This document shows positions 1-12,250 of a DNA stretch of 64,000 nt, in pieces. Source of the DNA: Epiperipatus broadwayi (taxonomy: Eukaryota; Onychophora; Udeonychophora; Euonychophora; Peripatidae). The stretch lies in the NCBI GenBank assembly GCA_028023455.1, contig JAQFVV010012416.1:2475767-2539766 (forward strand), in the 5' to 3' direction. The translations under genes and the position numbers were made by a program. Position 1 is the first letter of the stretch; each line of letters starts with the position of its first letter. The notes under the pieces are model-generated. The model was not told where the DNA came from. It ran no database searches and saw only the letters and a program-made list of their open reading frames with translations.

Positions 1-539
1 CAGTAAATCAGAGAAAAGAATGGCCTACAAGAAGCTCATCCACCCTGTTATCAATCATTGAAATGACAAATAGAGCAGATACTGATGCTTCTAATCATGT
101 GTGCTGATAAAAATCTAAATCTAAAATTGCATGAGCTTTAAATAATATAGTGATATGATCACTTCATTTAAATGTGGTTTACAAATGGCTACCATTCAAC
201 AAATTCACTATATAGAAGTCAATTATGGATTGCTTGTTGATTTACAGTTTAACATTTAAAAATAGAATAACAATATAATAATGTCACTTAGTATATTCTT
301 AAGATAGCTGGATGTGACCTAGATTATTACTAGATTATCTAAAAAATATTTCATAATCATTTAGTTTTTATGAGAAAGATGCTAATTATTTCCATTGGAA
401 AATAAAGGATGAGAATAAAAAGTAATAGAAAATTATTATTAAATAAAATTTTGTCTTTTTAATACAAAAAAAGGGGATAAAAGATTTTCATCATAAAATG
501 ACAAATAAACAGACTAAAGAAATGTGATATATGTTAATA

Positions 540-1260
540 TATTCATGGTTTATGGATTAGTGATCATATTTATTTATGATTGACTGAGGTAGAAAATTAA
601 ATATCCTTTTATTTTCACTTATACTATAAATACATTTAAACTAATGATAATACATACAATCACCATAAAATAATAACTTGATGGTTCCTATTAATAAGAT
701 GTGTGGTTTTCTAAACAATCACATGTAAAATACATATCTTTTTTTTATTGTGCATAAACTATGTGCATGCATGTTTAGAATATAAGAAAAGATCATATAA
801 CTTTTTATTTTTATTTATAATATAAATAACAATACAGTTAAAATAATAGTAAGACATATAATTACCAAAAGGTGATGAGCTATTCCTATTTAACAAGATG
901 TGTGTGTATTTTCTAAATAAGCAGATATAAAATATTTATTTCACCTTATATCTTTGCATATGCAAATCAACTTTTCTTCATCACTGTATTAATTCTTGTT
1001 TTATTTAATTTAGTCAATCAGACAGTTGTGATTAATCAGTAATCTTCCTCAGAGTTTATTTTTATTCAGTTGAAGGTATGAAGAAGACTGCTAGTCAGTT
1101 GAAACTTTCAGATTAATTAAGTTAAATAAAACAAGCATTGAAATAGTGATAAAGAAATGTGGACTTGTTTAATTAATGAGATATAAAACGTGTCTTTTTT
1201 AAATATGCATAAATTATAAATGTGCATGCTTATTTTTATAGAATATAAGTACAGATAAAG
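540..1260 (+). repeat. Degenerate direct repeats, offset about 185 bases
   Basis: 617-750 and 801-942 align (TCCTATT, AACAAGATGTGTG, TTTTCTAAA, ATAAAAT motifs in order), and 741-800 reappears at 1,195-1,255 (GCATAAA, TGTGCATGC, AGAATATAAG). An imperfect inverted repeat, TTGTTTTATTTAA, lies at 997-1,009 and 1,121-1,133. Nothing coding is seen. Confidence 0.5.
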
Positions 1261-2306
1261 TAGCCTTTAAATAGTTCACTATCGTGCTAGGCTTGCCATA
1301 GCCATATAATGAGAGTTTGGTTTTTTCCTTCATGATTACTCCCCCACTGAAATGTAGATAATAGGTATATTAGAAAGATGCGATTCCATTGCACTACTGG
1401 ATTTTGTATTTTATTTAGGGTGCGTGAATTTATTTATTTAATATAGTATAAATATTCATTTAAAATCTATGTGCCTAAGTCATATTAAGATATATAAGAA
1501 TATTTAACCAAAAGCAATTTTGTTCAATTTTATATAAGTCGTTCACCTTTTTCATTATCTCTTCTGATTTAATTAATTAGAAATTAAAACAGAAACAACT
1601 TTAATGAAGATATTTCATATCTTTAAAATACTGTATTATAACTTTTTGAATTACTGTTCCCTTTTCTTTCTAAAACTTTCAAAGATTTTATTAAAATAAG
1701 AATATCATCAACTATGTAAGAATGGAAATCTATAACGCTCACCCTTCCCATTTATTATTAATGTCAAATGTCAAAGTTTTTCTAGATAGCAATTTTGATT
1801 TGAATATTAACATTACAAGTGCCAAAAAATCATTATGCACCTATAGTTTAAGTCTATCCATATAAAACAAATAGTAAATAATTTGTCATACATTTAGCAT
1901 ATGGGTTTTGCCTTTTAGTCAGGTGAGGATTCACAAATATTACTAAAAAAAATTGGAGAAATTCCAAGGAGATAGATTCTTTTTTGCCTTTTCTTTCAAT
2001 TCTACCATTTCATGCACAAATTGAATAATCATTAATGTTTCATATTTTCTGTATGATCAAGTAAAAAATGTTAAATCTTTTGATGAGAATTGAATAATGT
2101 ATAGGAATAATGCATCTGTTGATTTCACTGTGCACAGAGTGATTGTAAGCGGCCTTAAATCTGTTGATGAGTTTCCATAATATGTGAGGTAATTGGAGTG
2201 AGGTGATTTTATTACTAGAGCTGAAAAAATATACTTTTTATCTCAAGAAGCCATAAATCTTCAGTTGTTTGAATGATTTCTTGATTTATCATCTAAGGGT
2301 GATTTT

Positions 2307-2412
2307 TTTTTCATAAGTTATAGCATCGGCCGGGTTGCGAACCCACAACCGCCTGCAACCAACTACTTGCTTGCAAGGTGGCTGTGATGACCTCTCGGCT
2401 AACAACGCTTGA
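2307..2412 (-). mobile_element. tRNA-derived SINE, Leu/Ser-like head, with target duplication
   Basis: The minus strand carries an A box TAGCCGAGAGG, a long variable-arm-like region, a B box GGGTTCGCAACCC and an A tail (2,310-2,303). Imperfect 17-bp flanking repeats at 2,290-2,306 and 2,413-2,429 (two mismatches) mark the insertion. The head resembles class II tRNAs such as tRNA-Leu or tRNA-Ser. Confidence 0.75.
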
Positions 2413-3341
2413 CATCTAGAGGTGATTTTGATTTGAGGAAAAGTAACAGTTATAAAAAACTTTAAGATATTTCATAATAATCTTTAACCCTTGGCAGGCC
2501 TCACTTATAACAGTGAAATTCTGAATATCATTCACTATTCTTGATCACCATCAGTAATAATTTGCAATTAGTTTTTACTTTTTTAAAACAATTTATTCTA
2601 ACATCTCAGCGGTAGAATATATTCCTATTTTACGTAGCTAAATTATTTCACTCCAGTGACAGAGTGAACATTAACTCATTCTGGATTTGACAAAAGTTTT
2701 ATTATTCTGAATCAATAGCGACAGATGAAATGAATTAATTTTTCGATTTATTTATAAAACAAAAGTGCTAAAAGTTAAACTGAAAATAAAAAATAAATAA
2801 ATTACTCTAACAAAGCTTAAGATTGCAGCTAATTAAAATCATCAAATATTAAAGTTATCAAATATGAATCACATTAAAATAGCTAGACATAAGTATTTTT
2901 AGCATTATCCAGACGTTAATGTAATGCTTAATTAAATATGATGGACTAATACCATATAGTGCTTGAATGTAATATATAATCTCTTAACACTTCATTGCTA
3001 ATCCACCTTTGGACAGATTTTACAGCATGAAATGCATATAAATCCAATGTTAATTACTTTAAAGTCAAACTTTATAAGGAGTTATTTTAAGTAGAGTTGA
3101 AATCAATTACAAATTATAACATTTTAATTATTAATTATTTACTAATACTTGATCTAGAATATTATAAACCAAAAGAACTCCAAAATTTTGAACTTTATCC
3201 AGTCTTAGATTAAGCAGTTAAAGTAAGTGATGTTTGTACAAACACTGGGATATTAACTAATATTCATAATCAATTAAAGATTGGTGTTAAAGTTACATAA
3301 AGTGAGTGAAATTTTAACATACAGTGGAAAATTAGTTTATA

Positions 3342-3746
3342 AACAATTCAAAACAAAGCAAAGCTCTCCATATAGTAATGCCATCTTGTGCTAACAAGAG
3401 CAATCAATGGATGCCAGAAGGCTTGTGCATAAAATCCCTATCTAGTGCCTACTCATCCAATATCCCCAGACTAGTTTCTGACTTGTGGCCTTCATCAGTG
3501 AGAAGCCTTGGATCTGAGAGCACTGCGCCTCATCGATGAAGGCTACAAGTCAAAAACTAGTCTGGGGATATTGGCTGAGTAGGCACTAGATAGGGATTTT
3601 ATGCACAAGCCTTCTGGCATCCATTGATTGCTTTTGTTAGCACAAGATGGCACTACTATATGGAGAGTTTTGCTTTGCTTTGTTTTGAATTGTTTAATAA
3701 CAATTATTGCTAGTATGAGATAGTGATCATTTGATGTTTAGGGGTT
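3342..3746. mobile_element. HHR foldback element with 13-bp target duplication
   Basis: A 405-base insertion in a tandem array, flanked by the direct repeat AAATTAGTTTATA (3,329-3,341 and 3,747-3,759). The two arms (about 3,342-3,500 and 3,535-3,700) are inverted copies. The right side carries about 45 extra bases ending in a GATAGTGATCATTTGATG segment. A 13-bp duplication with asymmetric arms suggests retrotransposition rather than a cut-and-paste element. The duplication lies in repeated sequence, so part of it could pre-exist. Confidence 0.7.
3455..3513 (-). ncRNA. Hammerhead ribozyme motif, family I copy in a foldback element
   Basis: Same layout as the 31.0 kb motif. Stem I halves are 3,508-3,513/3,455-3,460 and 3,499-3,504/3,463-3,468. 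CUGAUGA is at 3,498-3,492, GAAA is intact, and the cleavage triplet is GUC with C17 at 3,469. Stem II keeps pairing through a G-U wobble (GGC with GUC). The opposing arm (3,531-3,580, plus strand) has a damaged core: UCGAUGA in place of CUGAUGA and AAAA in place of GAAA. Confidence 0.72.
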
Positions 3747-4185
3747 AAATTAGTTTATATGTATAACCAGTTGAAGATTGGTATTTAAATCATGTAAGAT
3801 AAGTGATGTTTTTACTTACAGTGAAAGATTAGTTTATATTTATAACCAGTTGAAGATTGTTATTGAAACTGTGTAAAATGAGTAATTTGGTATATACACT
3901 GGGAGAATGGCTTATATTCACAATTTAAGCCATGTAAGATGAGTAAACATTGTACATATGCTATGAGATTAGCTTATATTAATAACCAGTTGAAGATTGA
4001 TATTGAAGCCATGTAAAGTGAGTTAATTTTGTACAATACACTGGGAGATTAGCCTACATTCATAACTAGTTAAAGATTGGAATTGAAGCCATGTAAAGTG
4101 AGTTAACTTTGTATATACATTGGGAGATTAGCTTATATTCATAATCAGATGAAGACTGATATTGAAGCCATAATATGATTCTATT

Positions 4186-5735
4186 GTATAGCTTACTGTT
4201 GGTCATTTTGATGTAATATCAAGGTTTGATAAGTTTAAGATTGGTGAGTTTAATTTATCTATATATCCTTAAACTTTTGTTTGGCATGAAAATTTTTCAG
4301 GTAATTGAGAATTTCTTGATAAGCTTAGAAATCTATTCAGGAATTTAATTATTGTTGGGTACATGGATATCTAGAAGGTAATAAAAATGGAAAATTACCT
4401 AAAAACTTCAACAAGCATACTATTAGCTTATTAAAAATAATGTATTCTTTGATATTTTTTTCAATACTGTGAAGAGAAACTGGAGGAAGTCTCCATGAAT
4501 TGGGAAATTTAAGAATGTTTTATATGTAATAACCAAAGTCTAACATTCAATTGAGTAAATAAATTTTCAGTCTCTCATAATTGGGCAAATACATTTTGGA
4601 CACTGTGTATCATAATTGTGACAAAATTAATCTAATGTCAATTCCTATGATACCACATTATAACTGCATTTTTAATTTACTTATTTTTACAATCAGTAAA
4701 TTGTATCCCTATTTCATCAATTTCAAATTTAAATGAGACTTTATCCTCTTGCTAATAATGACTAGATATTCCTTTTTTAAAATCTTTATTAGAGGTCTAA
4801 CTGGAATGAGTCTAATCCAATTATTTAAGGAACAAATCTTAAGCCTACTTGTGAGCTGAAATTTCAATGTTTCTCTTCCAGAATTCAAATTTTCAGATTA
4901 TGATTATAGTAAATAAGTGCTAACTTCTATGCCAGAAATTCTTTTATAAAAATAATCAACACTTTTTGCTAATCTATGCTAATAAAAATTAGCTAAATGC
5001 ATATCAATGATTTCAGAAAATTGAAATTATTATCATTTATGAAAATACAGCAAGAGTTTATTTGCATATTTTAAATATTTAGATGATTTTATTTATGCAC
5101 TTGAAATGCATGTAAATTTGATTAAACTAAAGTTTCAAGTACAACATGTTGACAATTTAATTTCCAGTGTGCACCAGCATAAAATATACATAATGGCTCT
5201 TGTCACCTTCAAAGTAATCTCCTTGGGCATCTATACAGTGATTAAAATGGAATTCTTATTTCTGGAAACACACTTGAAACTCATTTTCAGAAATACTGTT
5301 AAGCAACTAAATCTCCACATTCTTTTGAATATCAATTATAGCAAAAAATCTTTGTCCTATTAGCATAGTATTTAATTTTGGAAATAACCAAAAATCATAG
5401 GGAAAGTTAGATGAATATGCATGATGGTCTAGCTATGTAACTGAATTTTTGGCCCAAAAGTATCTATCTCACAATGAGTGCACTATGACCCATTTTTATC
5501 CAAAGCATACACATAAATATTTATTAGCTTTTCAATAGCTAATTAACAACTATATCAACTTAAAATTTACACATGTTAACTTAAACACAAATGTTCAATA
5601 TGCATGTGATATCAATACAAATGGGACATGGATGACACAATATGGCCATTCTGGGTATTAAATTGTCACAGCTTCTATTTCTTTAAGTTGAAGTTAGATT
5701 AATAATATTATGCAGTTGTATTTACAATCATTAAT
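4186..5735. other. AT-rich, nothing recognised
   Basis: Read on both strands; only short open frames (the longest 85 aa at 5,106) without motifs. The same holds for 1-540, 1,260-2,289 and 2,430-3,165. Confidence 0.5.
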
Positions 5736-5932
5736 TAATTAAAGGAGATTTGAACCCACATTTTCATGCTTTGTACAGTCATCCCCTCTATCCAATATAA
5801 CTGATACACACAACCACATACATGTGAAAAAGATCAATGATCTCCAATATATTTATTTCATGCTGAACCAGCACTCATCAGTTGGTCCAGATCATCATCT
5901 ACCACATATGTGTATATATATATATATATACG
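5736..5932 (-). mobile_element. Composite: (TA)n, hammerhead, tRNA-like module
   Basis: Reading the minus strand: a TA tract (5,932-5,911), the canonical ribozyme (5,895-5,837), about 25 bases of spacer, then a tRNA-like stretch. The latter has a D-arm-like TCAGT...TTGG.TAGAG pattern (about 5,802-5,785) and a B-box-like GGGTTCAAATCTC at 5,758-5,746. The same order recurs at 6.74-6.92 kb and 53.06-53.30 kb, so this is a repeat unit and not chance adjacency. Schistosome SM-alpha SINEs are a known precedent for a ribozyme joined to a pol III-type promoter. Confidence 0.65.
5837..5895 (-). ncRNA. Hammerhead ribozyme motif, type I, family II (canonical)
   Basis: All conserved elements are present on the minus strand. 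Stem I: 5,889-5,895 pairs with 5,837-5,843 (7 bp); after a three-base bulge (5,886-5,888), 5,882-5,885 pairs with 5,844-5,847 (4 bp). The core CUGAUGA is at 5,881-5,875. Stem II: six pairs between 5,869-5,874 and 5,860-5,865, with the three-base loop 5,866-5,868 and a G-U closing pair. GAAA is at 5,859-5,856. Stem III: three pairs (5,854-5,856 with 5,849-5,851) with a two-base loop. The cleavage triplet is AUA, so self-cleavage is predicted 3' of position 5,848. Short stem III and bulged stem I match minimal HHRs of PLEs. A (TA)n tract lies just upstream, a tRNA-like module just downstream. Activity is inferred, not shown. Confidence 0.85.
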
Positions 5933-5969
5933 TAAACTTGCTATCGCTTGCATTTATGATCAATATATG

Positions 5970-6500
5970 GAAATCAGCTGATCTGAGGGTGGAGCCAATG
6001 AAAGAGACAGTGAATTCTGACTCTGACATTTATGTAAACAAAAAAATACGCTTGTTTGGAGGTCTTGGTAAAGCTCCATCTATTGACCATAAATACAAGC
6101 AATAGCAAGTTTACATATATAAAGCTTGTTTTTGTTTTTCATAAATGTACCTTTAAAGTTTCTTGCAATGATATATATTGCAGAAGCTTTGACTATGTGG
6201 AGAAACTGAACTGATATCAGACCCATATAGCTATCTGGCTTGATAAGCTGAGTTTGAAGACATTTACATGTCTAAAAAATTCATGCTTGCAAACTGATAG
6301 GAACTTGTTGCATAAACGCTTGGAGTTAGTGTTTAGGTCTAGTTTCTAACTCCTATCATTCACTGATGATAGCAAATCAGCTTGAAATCAGATGATCTGA
6401 GGGTGGAGCCAATGAAAGAGACAGTGAATTCTGACTCTGACATTTATGTAAACAAAAAAATATGCTTGTTTGGAGGTCTTGGTAAAGCTCCATCTATTGA
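5970..6500 (+). repeat. Direct repeat of about 115 bases, two copies
   Basis: 5,970-6,084 and 6,384-6,500 are nearly identical, sharing GGGTGGAGCCAATGAAAGAG and an A-rich, then GGAGGTCTTGG, continuation. Short open frames over these copies give similar peptides only because the DNA is duplicated. No function is recognised. Confidence 0.7.
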
Positions 6501-6526
6501 ATATATATATATATATATATATAATC

Positions 6527-6735
6527 AGTGCTCAGTTTATATTAAGATTGCAAGTCTACACCCTTTAATGGACAGACTTCAATCCTTCCCCCTCTCCACT
6601 CTCCAACTTTTCAGCCATCCATACCACTGAAAATCTGATGATGGAATGCTCAAAGCCCTTGATGATGCCAATATTGAAGCCTGTCTATTAGAGTGAATAG
6701 ATTTGTTATCTTAATATAAACCAAGCACTGATTAT
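6527..6735. repeat. Inverted copies of the composite's upstream module
   Basis: 6,527-6,660 is the reverse of 52,925-53,058, while 6,670-6,735 matches 53,009-53,058 in direct orientation. The two pieces meet tail to tail, so the module itself has become a foldback. TA tracts bound it on both sides (6,500-6,522 and 6,733-6,740). Confidence 0.5.
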
Positions 6736-6744
6736 ATATATGTG

Positions 6745-6918
6745 TGGAAGATGATGATCCAGACCAACTAATGAGTTCTGATTCACCATAAAGTAGATAT
6801 ATTGAAGATCATTTATCTTTATTGAATGTAAGTGGTCATGTGTATTGGATTATATTGGATAAAGTGGATGACTGTAGAAAGCTTGAAAGTCTGGGTTCAA
6901 ATTTTCTTTAATTACATC
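6745..6918 (+). mobile_element. Composite copy: degraded hammerhead plus tRNA-like module
   Basis: Plus-strand copy of the 5.7-5.9 kb composite in opposite orientation. A TA run at 6,733-6,740 is followed by the ribozyme relic and a tRNA-like stretch with CTGGGTTCAAATTTTC as B-box equivalent at about 6,890-6,905. Confidence 0.5.
6750..6815 (+). ncRNA. Family II hammerhead relic, degraded
   Basis: Aligned by its stem I halves (around ATGATGATC and GATCAT) with the 5,837 motif. The core has CUAAUGA for CUGAUGA, GAAA has become UAAA, and stem II is broken. It is followed by a tRNA-like module at 6,830-6,915. It faces the intact copy at 5,837 head to head across about 850 bases. Confidence 0.4.
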
Positions 6919-7532
6919 TAGGCTAAGTATATATATTATAACAATCCAAAAGAAAGTGGAGACAGCAGTCTACGATATCTGCACTACAGGGGCGCCATCT
7001 AGGCATTTGGTTCCTAGAAAAATTTATAAAGTAGGCAGATACGCGCTGTTAAAATTCCACTTTATTTAAATATTCAGACCGTTAGCCCACTGTCACTAGC
7101 TCATGGAGATGCAGAGATAAGAAATAACTTGTTTAGTTTGTATATATATATATAAAAATAAAAGCCACCGCCAGTAATTAACAAACAAACATTTATTAAT
7201 ACACGTATAAATAAATTTTGAAGAATACATTTAACATTTTATATTTTTATATTAACTTTTAATTTTACATTTAAATAGATTGCAATGAGTTTAATACTTT
7301 ATTTAGAGGGTCGAGTATGAATAGACTACATAGATTGTATTTGAAAAGAAAATGTTCTATCCCTTATTTAACCTTAGGCCAAAAGTTCACAGCCAAACCA
7401 ACGTCAATCCATCAGATATATTGATGTACTCCATGCTGCATGAATACAACAACACAAAATACTATACTGTCAGGAATGTTCATCTGAACAGTAAGTAGAG
7501 TTAGAGAAGACATTGTCTCTCAACCAACAGGA

Positions 7533-7766
7533 ATGCTACATCTGTTGGCGAGTAGAACAATAAACAAAAAACTCCATAGGAATGGACTGCAGTCCTTTTT
7601 GCTGACTTACAATCCCATCCATAGGCAAACAGAAAGTGTATGCAATCCTGCCTGTAGCGGATCTCCTGCTACATTTACTAATTACGTCAATACATCCAAT
7701 CCATTGACCCAATTTAACTACGAAACAAATAACCTAAGATTATTCTCCCTTAAACTATATATATAA
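7533..7766 (+). pseudogene. Possible Tc1/mariner transposase HTH remnant
   Basis: A 77-aa open frame with SRTINKKLHRNGLQSF and YNPIHRQ, which resembles the second helix-turn-helix and linker of Tc1-like transposases (TIxxRLxxxGLxS...LTxxHR). The rest does not match, no DDE motif or terminal repeats were found, and the similarity is short. The surrounding 7.3-8.06 kb is less AT-rich than its neighbours and contains a repeated GAGTATGxATxG(A/G)CTxCATAGATT motif at 7,312 and 7,861. Confidence 0.25.
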
Positions 7767-8099
7767 CTTTACAAATCTACATAGCCATTCACGCCCAACT
7801 TAAATTTAACCTTTAGATACGTTTGCACAGATGAATTTTATACAATTTGTTTTATAATGTTGAGTATGGATCGGCTGCATAGATTCCATGGTTAAAAACA
7901 TTTCAAAATAAACACAACCGATCAAAATACAAAATCATCGATAACGTCAATTGCATAGAGAATACAAAAAACCCAATAGCATTCATCATAAGGTGCCGCA
8001 GTGACATCGATGACTTATATATTCCAATCGACTATGAAACAGCAACATAATTAACTGCTAACGAATCCATGCAACGTCCATACCCAAATTAAATTTCCT

Positions 8100-10888
8100 C
8101 ATTTAAAATTTAAACAATAAATATTAATACAAATAAAATAATAAATGGAAATGATTTTTATCAAACGCAAAATATATAAAATTAAACATTATTAATTGAT
8201 TTGACACATAAGTCAGAGAAAAGTACTTTTTAAAAAAAACGTTGAAGAGTCCAGGTTCCTGTTGGCAATTCCCATGAAGACATTCTTGGAAGACCATTCT
8301 GATATTCTGGAGGTAGCCTTAGCTGGTTCATTCTGGTATCACAGTCTTTTCATTTTTAAAATAAGTGAGAGAGAACGATATGTGCATCCCATCGCCCTTC
8401 TCACAAAATCAAGCTGGAAACTGACTGGAACTCAATATTTTTATTTTTATAGTAAATCTCCAGATTGAATGAACAAAGATGTCACTAATCCAAATTTTCA
8501 TTAAGGTCTTAGAGGTTATTTGTTGCTTCTATAGGTCAAGCTAAAATCTATTTATTCTCTTATCTATTTTTCATCTGACTTTTTAATTACACAGCTTTTG
8601 GATAATTAATAAACAATCATTTCCATTTACAGATTACAGGAATTAATTAATACCTGTTTTTATTTTTACTTACGTTATTTCTTTATTAAAATATTTTTAT
8701 ATTTCAATCTTATATTTTTTTATAAAAAAGTACATTCAAATACCTTTTTTTATTTATATAAAAAAATATTTTTACAGTTTTGCATCTGTATGAATATATT
8801 ATATATACGTTTAACAAACATTTTAGCTTTTAGTTTTTTAATACATTTATTTTTATTTGCGAACTTAAAAGTTTTTATTTCAATTTAATGTAACGGCATA
8901 TTTATACATCGTAACAATATATATATATATTAGCTTGTATTTCAATATCATTAATTAACTGTTTCATCTTTCAACATTTTCCCATCATACCCTGGTGGCA
9001 GTTTGAGACATTTTCTTTTAGTATTAAAATCTTTATTCAATATTATGAATCAATAAATTGCACTTGATTTATTACAAATATAAGTTTACAAATGAAAAAC
9101 ATACTAAAAATCATATCCAAAATTTGAAAATATACAAGAAACATAATGAAATGAAATTTGTAACAAGCACAATAACTTTTCTTATTGGATGATTTCTATA
9201 GTGCTTGTAAAAAAATTAACAAAACATTGGTTAATTGAACTTCATTTTTAAAACTTGAACAAATTATTGTTAAAACATCACAAAGATATTAAATTTCTAA
9301 TCTAAAATTTAAAATTTCATATATAATTACTGCAGTATCACAACAAATTCTGTATTATGGTGTTTGATGTAGATTAATTTTTACCATTACTATGAATTTG
9401 TATTTTTTAAAATAAATCATATTTGAATAAAGTTTAAGAGTAATCATGAAAATATTTCTTTTCCAATAATTATATAAATATTATGTAAAAATAATCACCA
9501 CAAATATTTAAATAAACTATGAAAAAGGTACACTTTTTTTGTTCATTGTTAACAACAACAGAATAGGAAGTTGCAATTAGTCTCACAACTGGTCTCAAAA
9601 TCCAAGATCTATAAATTGACCAATCAGCAGCATTTTTAGCTCATTTGTAGAACATTCTGTGTACACTAGTGACTCCAGATATTTACTTCCACTTTCTACC
9701 GCCAGGTGAATGCTTAACCAAAAAATAGTGCTGTGAATAGCTACAAGAGAGTGAAAAAATGCTGAAAGTGGCAGCAGTGCCATACTCTGTGATAATGTAC
9801 AGCTGAGAATTATTGCATTAACTTAATTTTCATATTTATTGAGAATCATCGGGCGTTGCCTCAAAAAAAAAGTGCTGCTGTTCTATAACTTCAAATCATA
9901 GTATTAACATTATACTCAATGATAATGATCTCTGGATTTTTTATAATGTAAAATTTCTCATGACATTTTTATTGATGTTTTAATTGAAATAAAAATCTAA
10001 AAAAGCCAGTGTCTTATGAACTGTGGCTAACATCTGAAGAATTTGCCATTTTTCTTTCACTGAAGAAATCGCTCATAAGGTCTTTGTTTTTTTCTCGTTC
10101 AATTTTCATGGAAAGATTTTGAAGTAAATGAGATATGATTTTTTGCTTGTTTATAAAATATTTTTGATTATTTTTATAAACTAATTGGTTGATTATTATT
10201 GAAAACAAAAAGAAATATACAAATAGATTTTCAATTTATTCATCTATGTTTTTATTTTTAAAAATAGAAGTTAACAAGTATCTGCTAAATCATTATCTGT
10301 CAGAATTGGGGCGGTATTAAAATCTTTTCAAATATTGTAATTACTATTAAAAAATATATTATAAAGCAGAATATGATAGATATACATTCATTTGTTCACA
10401 TTAAAAAAAAATCATTCATTTTCATAAATCAGTGTTTAGTAAACATCTGTGATAAGTATGTAAAACATTGTCTTATTTACAGGTCAGTTTTTAAATAATT
10501 AAAATAGCCGAATGTGATCTTTTAAAAATACTATTCCTGTATAAAATTAAATTTTAAAAAAATTAAAATCTAATTTATGGTTTTGATAAACGAACAGAAA
10601 GTTTGAGGAATTTTCAAAGATTCACCAGATGGTAATATCAGAATGGTCAGGGTTAAGTTGGAAATTTATATCAAAGGATAGCCATTATGTATCTTTAACC
10701 TAATGAATGATTTGTATTAATGATTAATATCAAATGATAAATATAAAAAATGTGATACTTATTAAATTATAGTAATTAGTTAAATCAAATATAAATCATC
10801 ATGACAATTATTTTAAAATAAAAGATAACTTTATAAATAATATTATTTACTATGCTTTATGAATTTAATTGATAATAATATCCCTAAA
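8100..10888. other. AT-rich, nothing recognised
   Basis: Several short TA tracts and homopolymers; open frames of 62-68 aa carry no recognisable domain. Intervals 11,030-12,095 and 13,180-14,716 are similar. Confidence 0.5.
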
Positions 10889-10900
10889 TAAGAAAATGAA

Positions 10901-11012
10901 GTCTTGCATTGGTGGTCGAGAGGTCAGCGCGACTGCCTTGCACTTGTATGCAGTTGCCCGGGTTGTGGGTTCGCGTCCCGGCCGATGCTATGACACTTAA
11001 AAAAAAAAAAAG
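10901..11012 (+). mobile_element. tRNA-derived SINE with perfect 12-bp target duplication
   Basis: Same SINE type as at 2.3 kb on the plus strand: GGTCGAGAGGTCAGCGC at the A-box region, GGGTTCGCGTCCCGG as B box (10,967-10,981), a TATGACA motif, then a run of A. Flanked by TAAGAAAATGAA at 10,889-10,900 and 11,013-11,024. The SINE lacks a non-tRNA body, so it is close to a tRNA retropseudogene. Confidence 0.8.
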
Positions 11013-12250
11013 TAAGAAAATGAAAACAATGAAATGGTAATACAAAATAAAACATTCACATCATAGAATAACAATGAAGATTAAGCAAGGCTTTCCAATT
11101 GCTAGAAGCGTAAAAGATTTTTTTATTATTGTTTTACTCTTCAATTAAGAGTATCTAATTACAGGCTTATTGTTAAATATTGAAGTGTCACTTTGATTGT
11201 GATTCAGGCACTTGTAAAAAAAAAATTAAGCATAATACAAATTTCAAAATGTTACAAGTTTTATCTAGTCTGAATTCAAACCCAGGTCATAAACATGACA
11301 AGATGACAGAACCATTTGTCATTATCATTTGCAAATGAATGCGACCAATCTATTTCAAGAAGATAAAAAATGTAGAAAAAAAAGACAATGAATTAAAAGT
11401 TAGAAGATAAAAAATAAAAGAAGTTAGAAATGCTGTGGATAACACCAAAGGATAAAAATATGATTATACAAATATACAATTCCGTCGTCACAATTGGTGC
11501 AGAAAAAGAATGGGACGCTAGCTCAATACTACACTCCTAATACTATGTAAACATTTCCTTATTAATGTTTTTATAGTTTTATACAGAAAGGGAAAAAAAA
11601 CATAAATTTAAGCTAAAAATGTACTAGAATTCTTGCACAGAGTCTTCAGTATTAAGTGGTTAAATTATTGTGAGCAAATAAAAACTTTCCCACAATTACC
11701 CATAATTACTTGCTTTTATAAAAGCTCAAATTAAAATTCAATTGAAATAACGTAAAAAAAAAAAAACTGCGCAAAATATTCTAAAAATAACTTTCCTCCA
11801 GCTACGATTCAAGGCCGCTGACAACAAGACACGATTGTCTGTGAAAATATATATATATTTTTAAGAAAATAAAATTACTGTATTTGTAAAATTACAGAAT
11901 AATGAACGAGTATTAACCTGTATTTAATGATAATTATTATTGCTATTACAATGGAGGGGTGTGTGTGTGTGTGTTTTAAAGATAAACTATCTACTTTAAA
12001 ATGAGTAAAACAAAAGAATTTATTTTAAAATTTAGAAGCAATTTTCCAACAAAAAAAAACGTATTTTTTTTTTTTATACATATATCAATAATTATATATA
12101 TCTTTATAAGGACTTTGTGCTACGTGCTGTGACCTAGATTCAAACTTGGACCAAATAAACGTTATTTTTTGTTCAGGTTGTAATCAGATTTTTTTTTTTT
12201 TCACAGATAAATAGCAGAAACAGCTTAATGACAGAAAAAAGATGAAAACT

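Larger units (their letters stand above)
3170..4185 (+). repeat. Degenerate tandem array, unit about 80 bases, split by an insertion
   Basis: Units centre on CCAGTTGAAGATTG (for example at 3,768, 3,848, 3,988 and 4,068) and include ACACTGGGAGATTAGCTTATATT. Six to seven units are visible; one is shortened near 3,910. The HHR foldback element occupies 3,342-3,746. No coding frame runs through the array. Confidence 0.8.

Noticed and set aside
2484-2680. TTAACCCTTGGCAGG looks like a piggyBac end
   Set aside because: No matching opposite end with TTAA was found within reach.
3170-4185. CRISPR-like array of regular repeats
   Set aside because: Units are contiguous tandem repeats of about 80 bases without unique spacers, in a eukaryotic setting.
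6361-6400. Third hammerhead-like motif: CTGATGA, a small hairpin, then GAAAT
   Set aside because: The cleavage position would be G, which hammerheads do not allow, and the closing bases of stem II and stem I do not pair properly.
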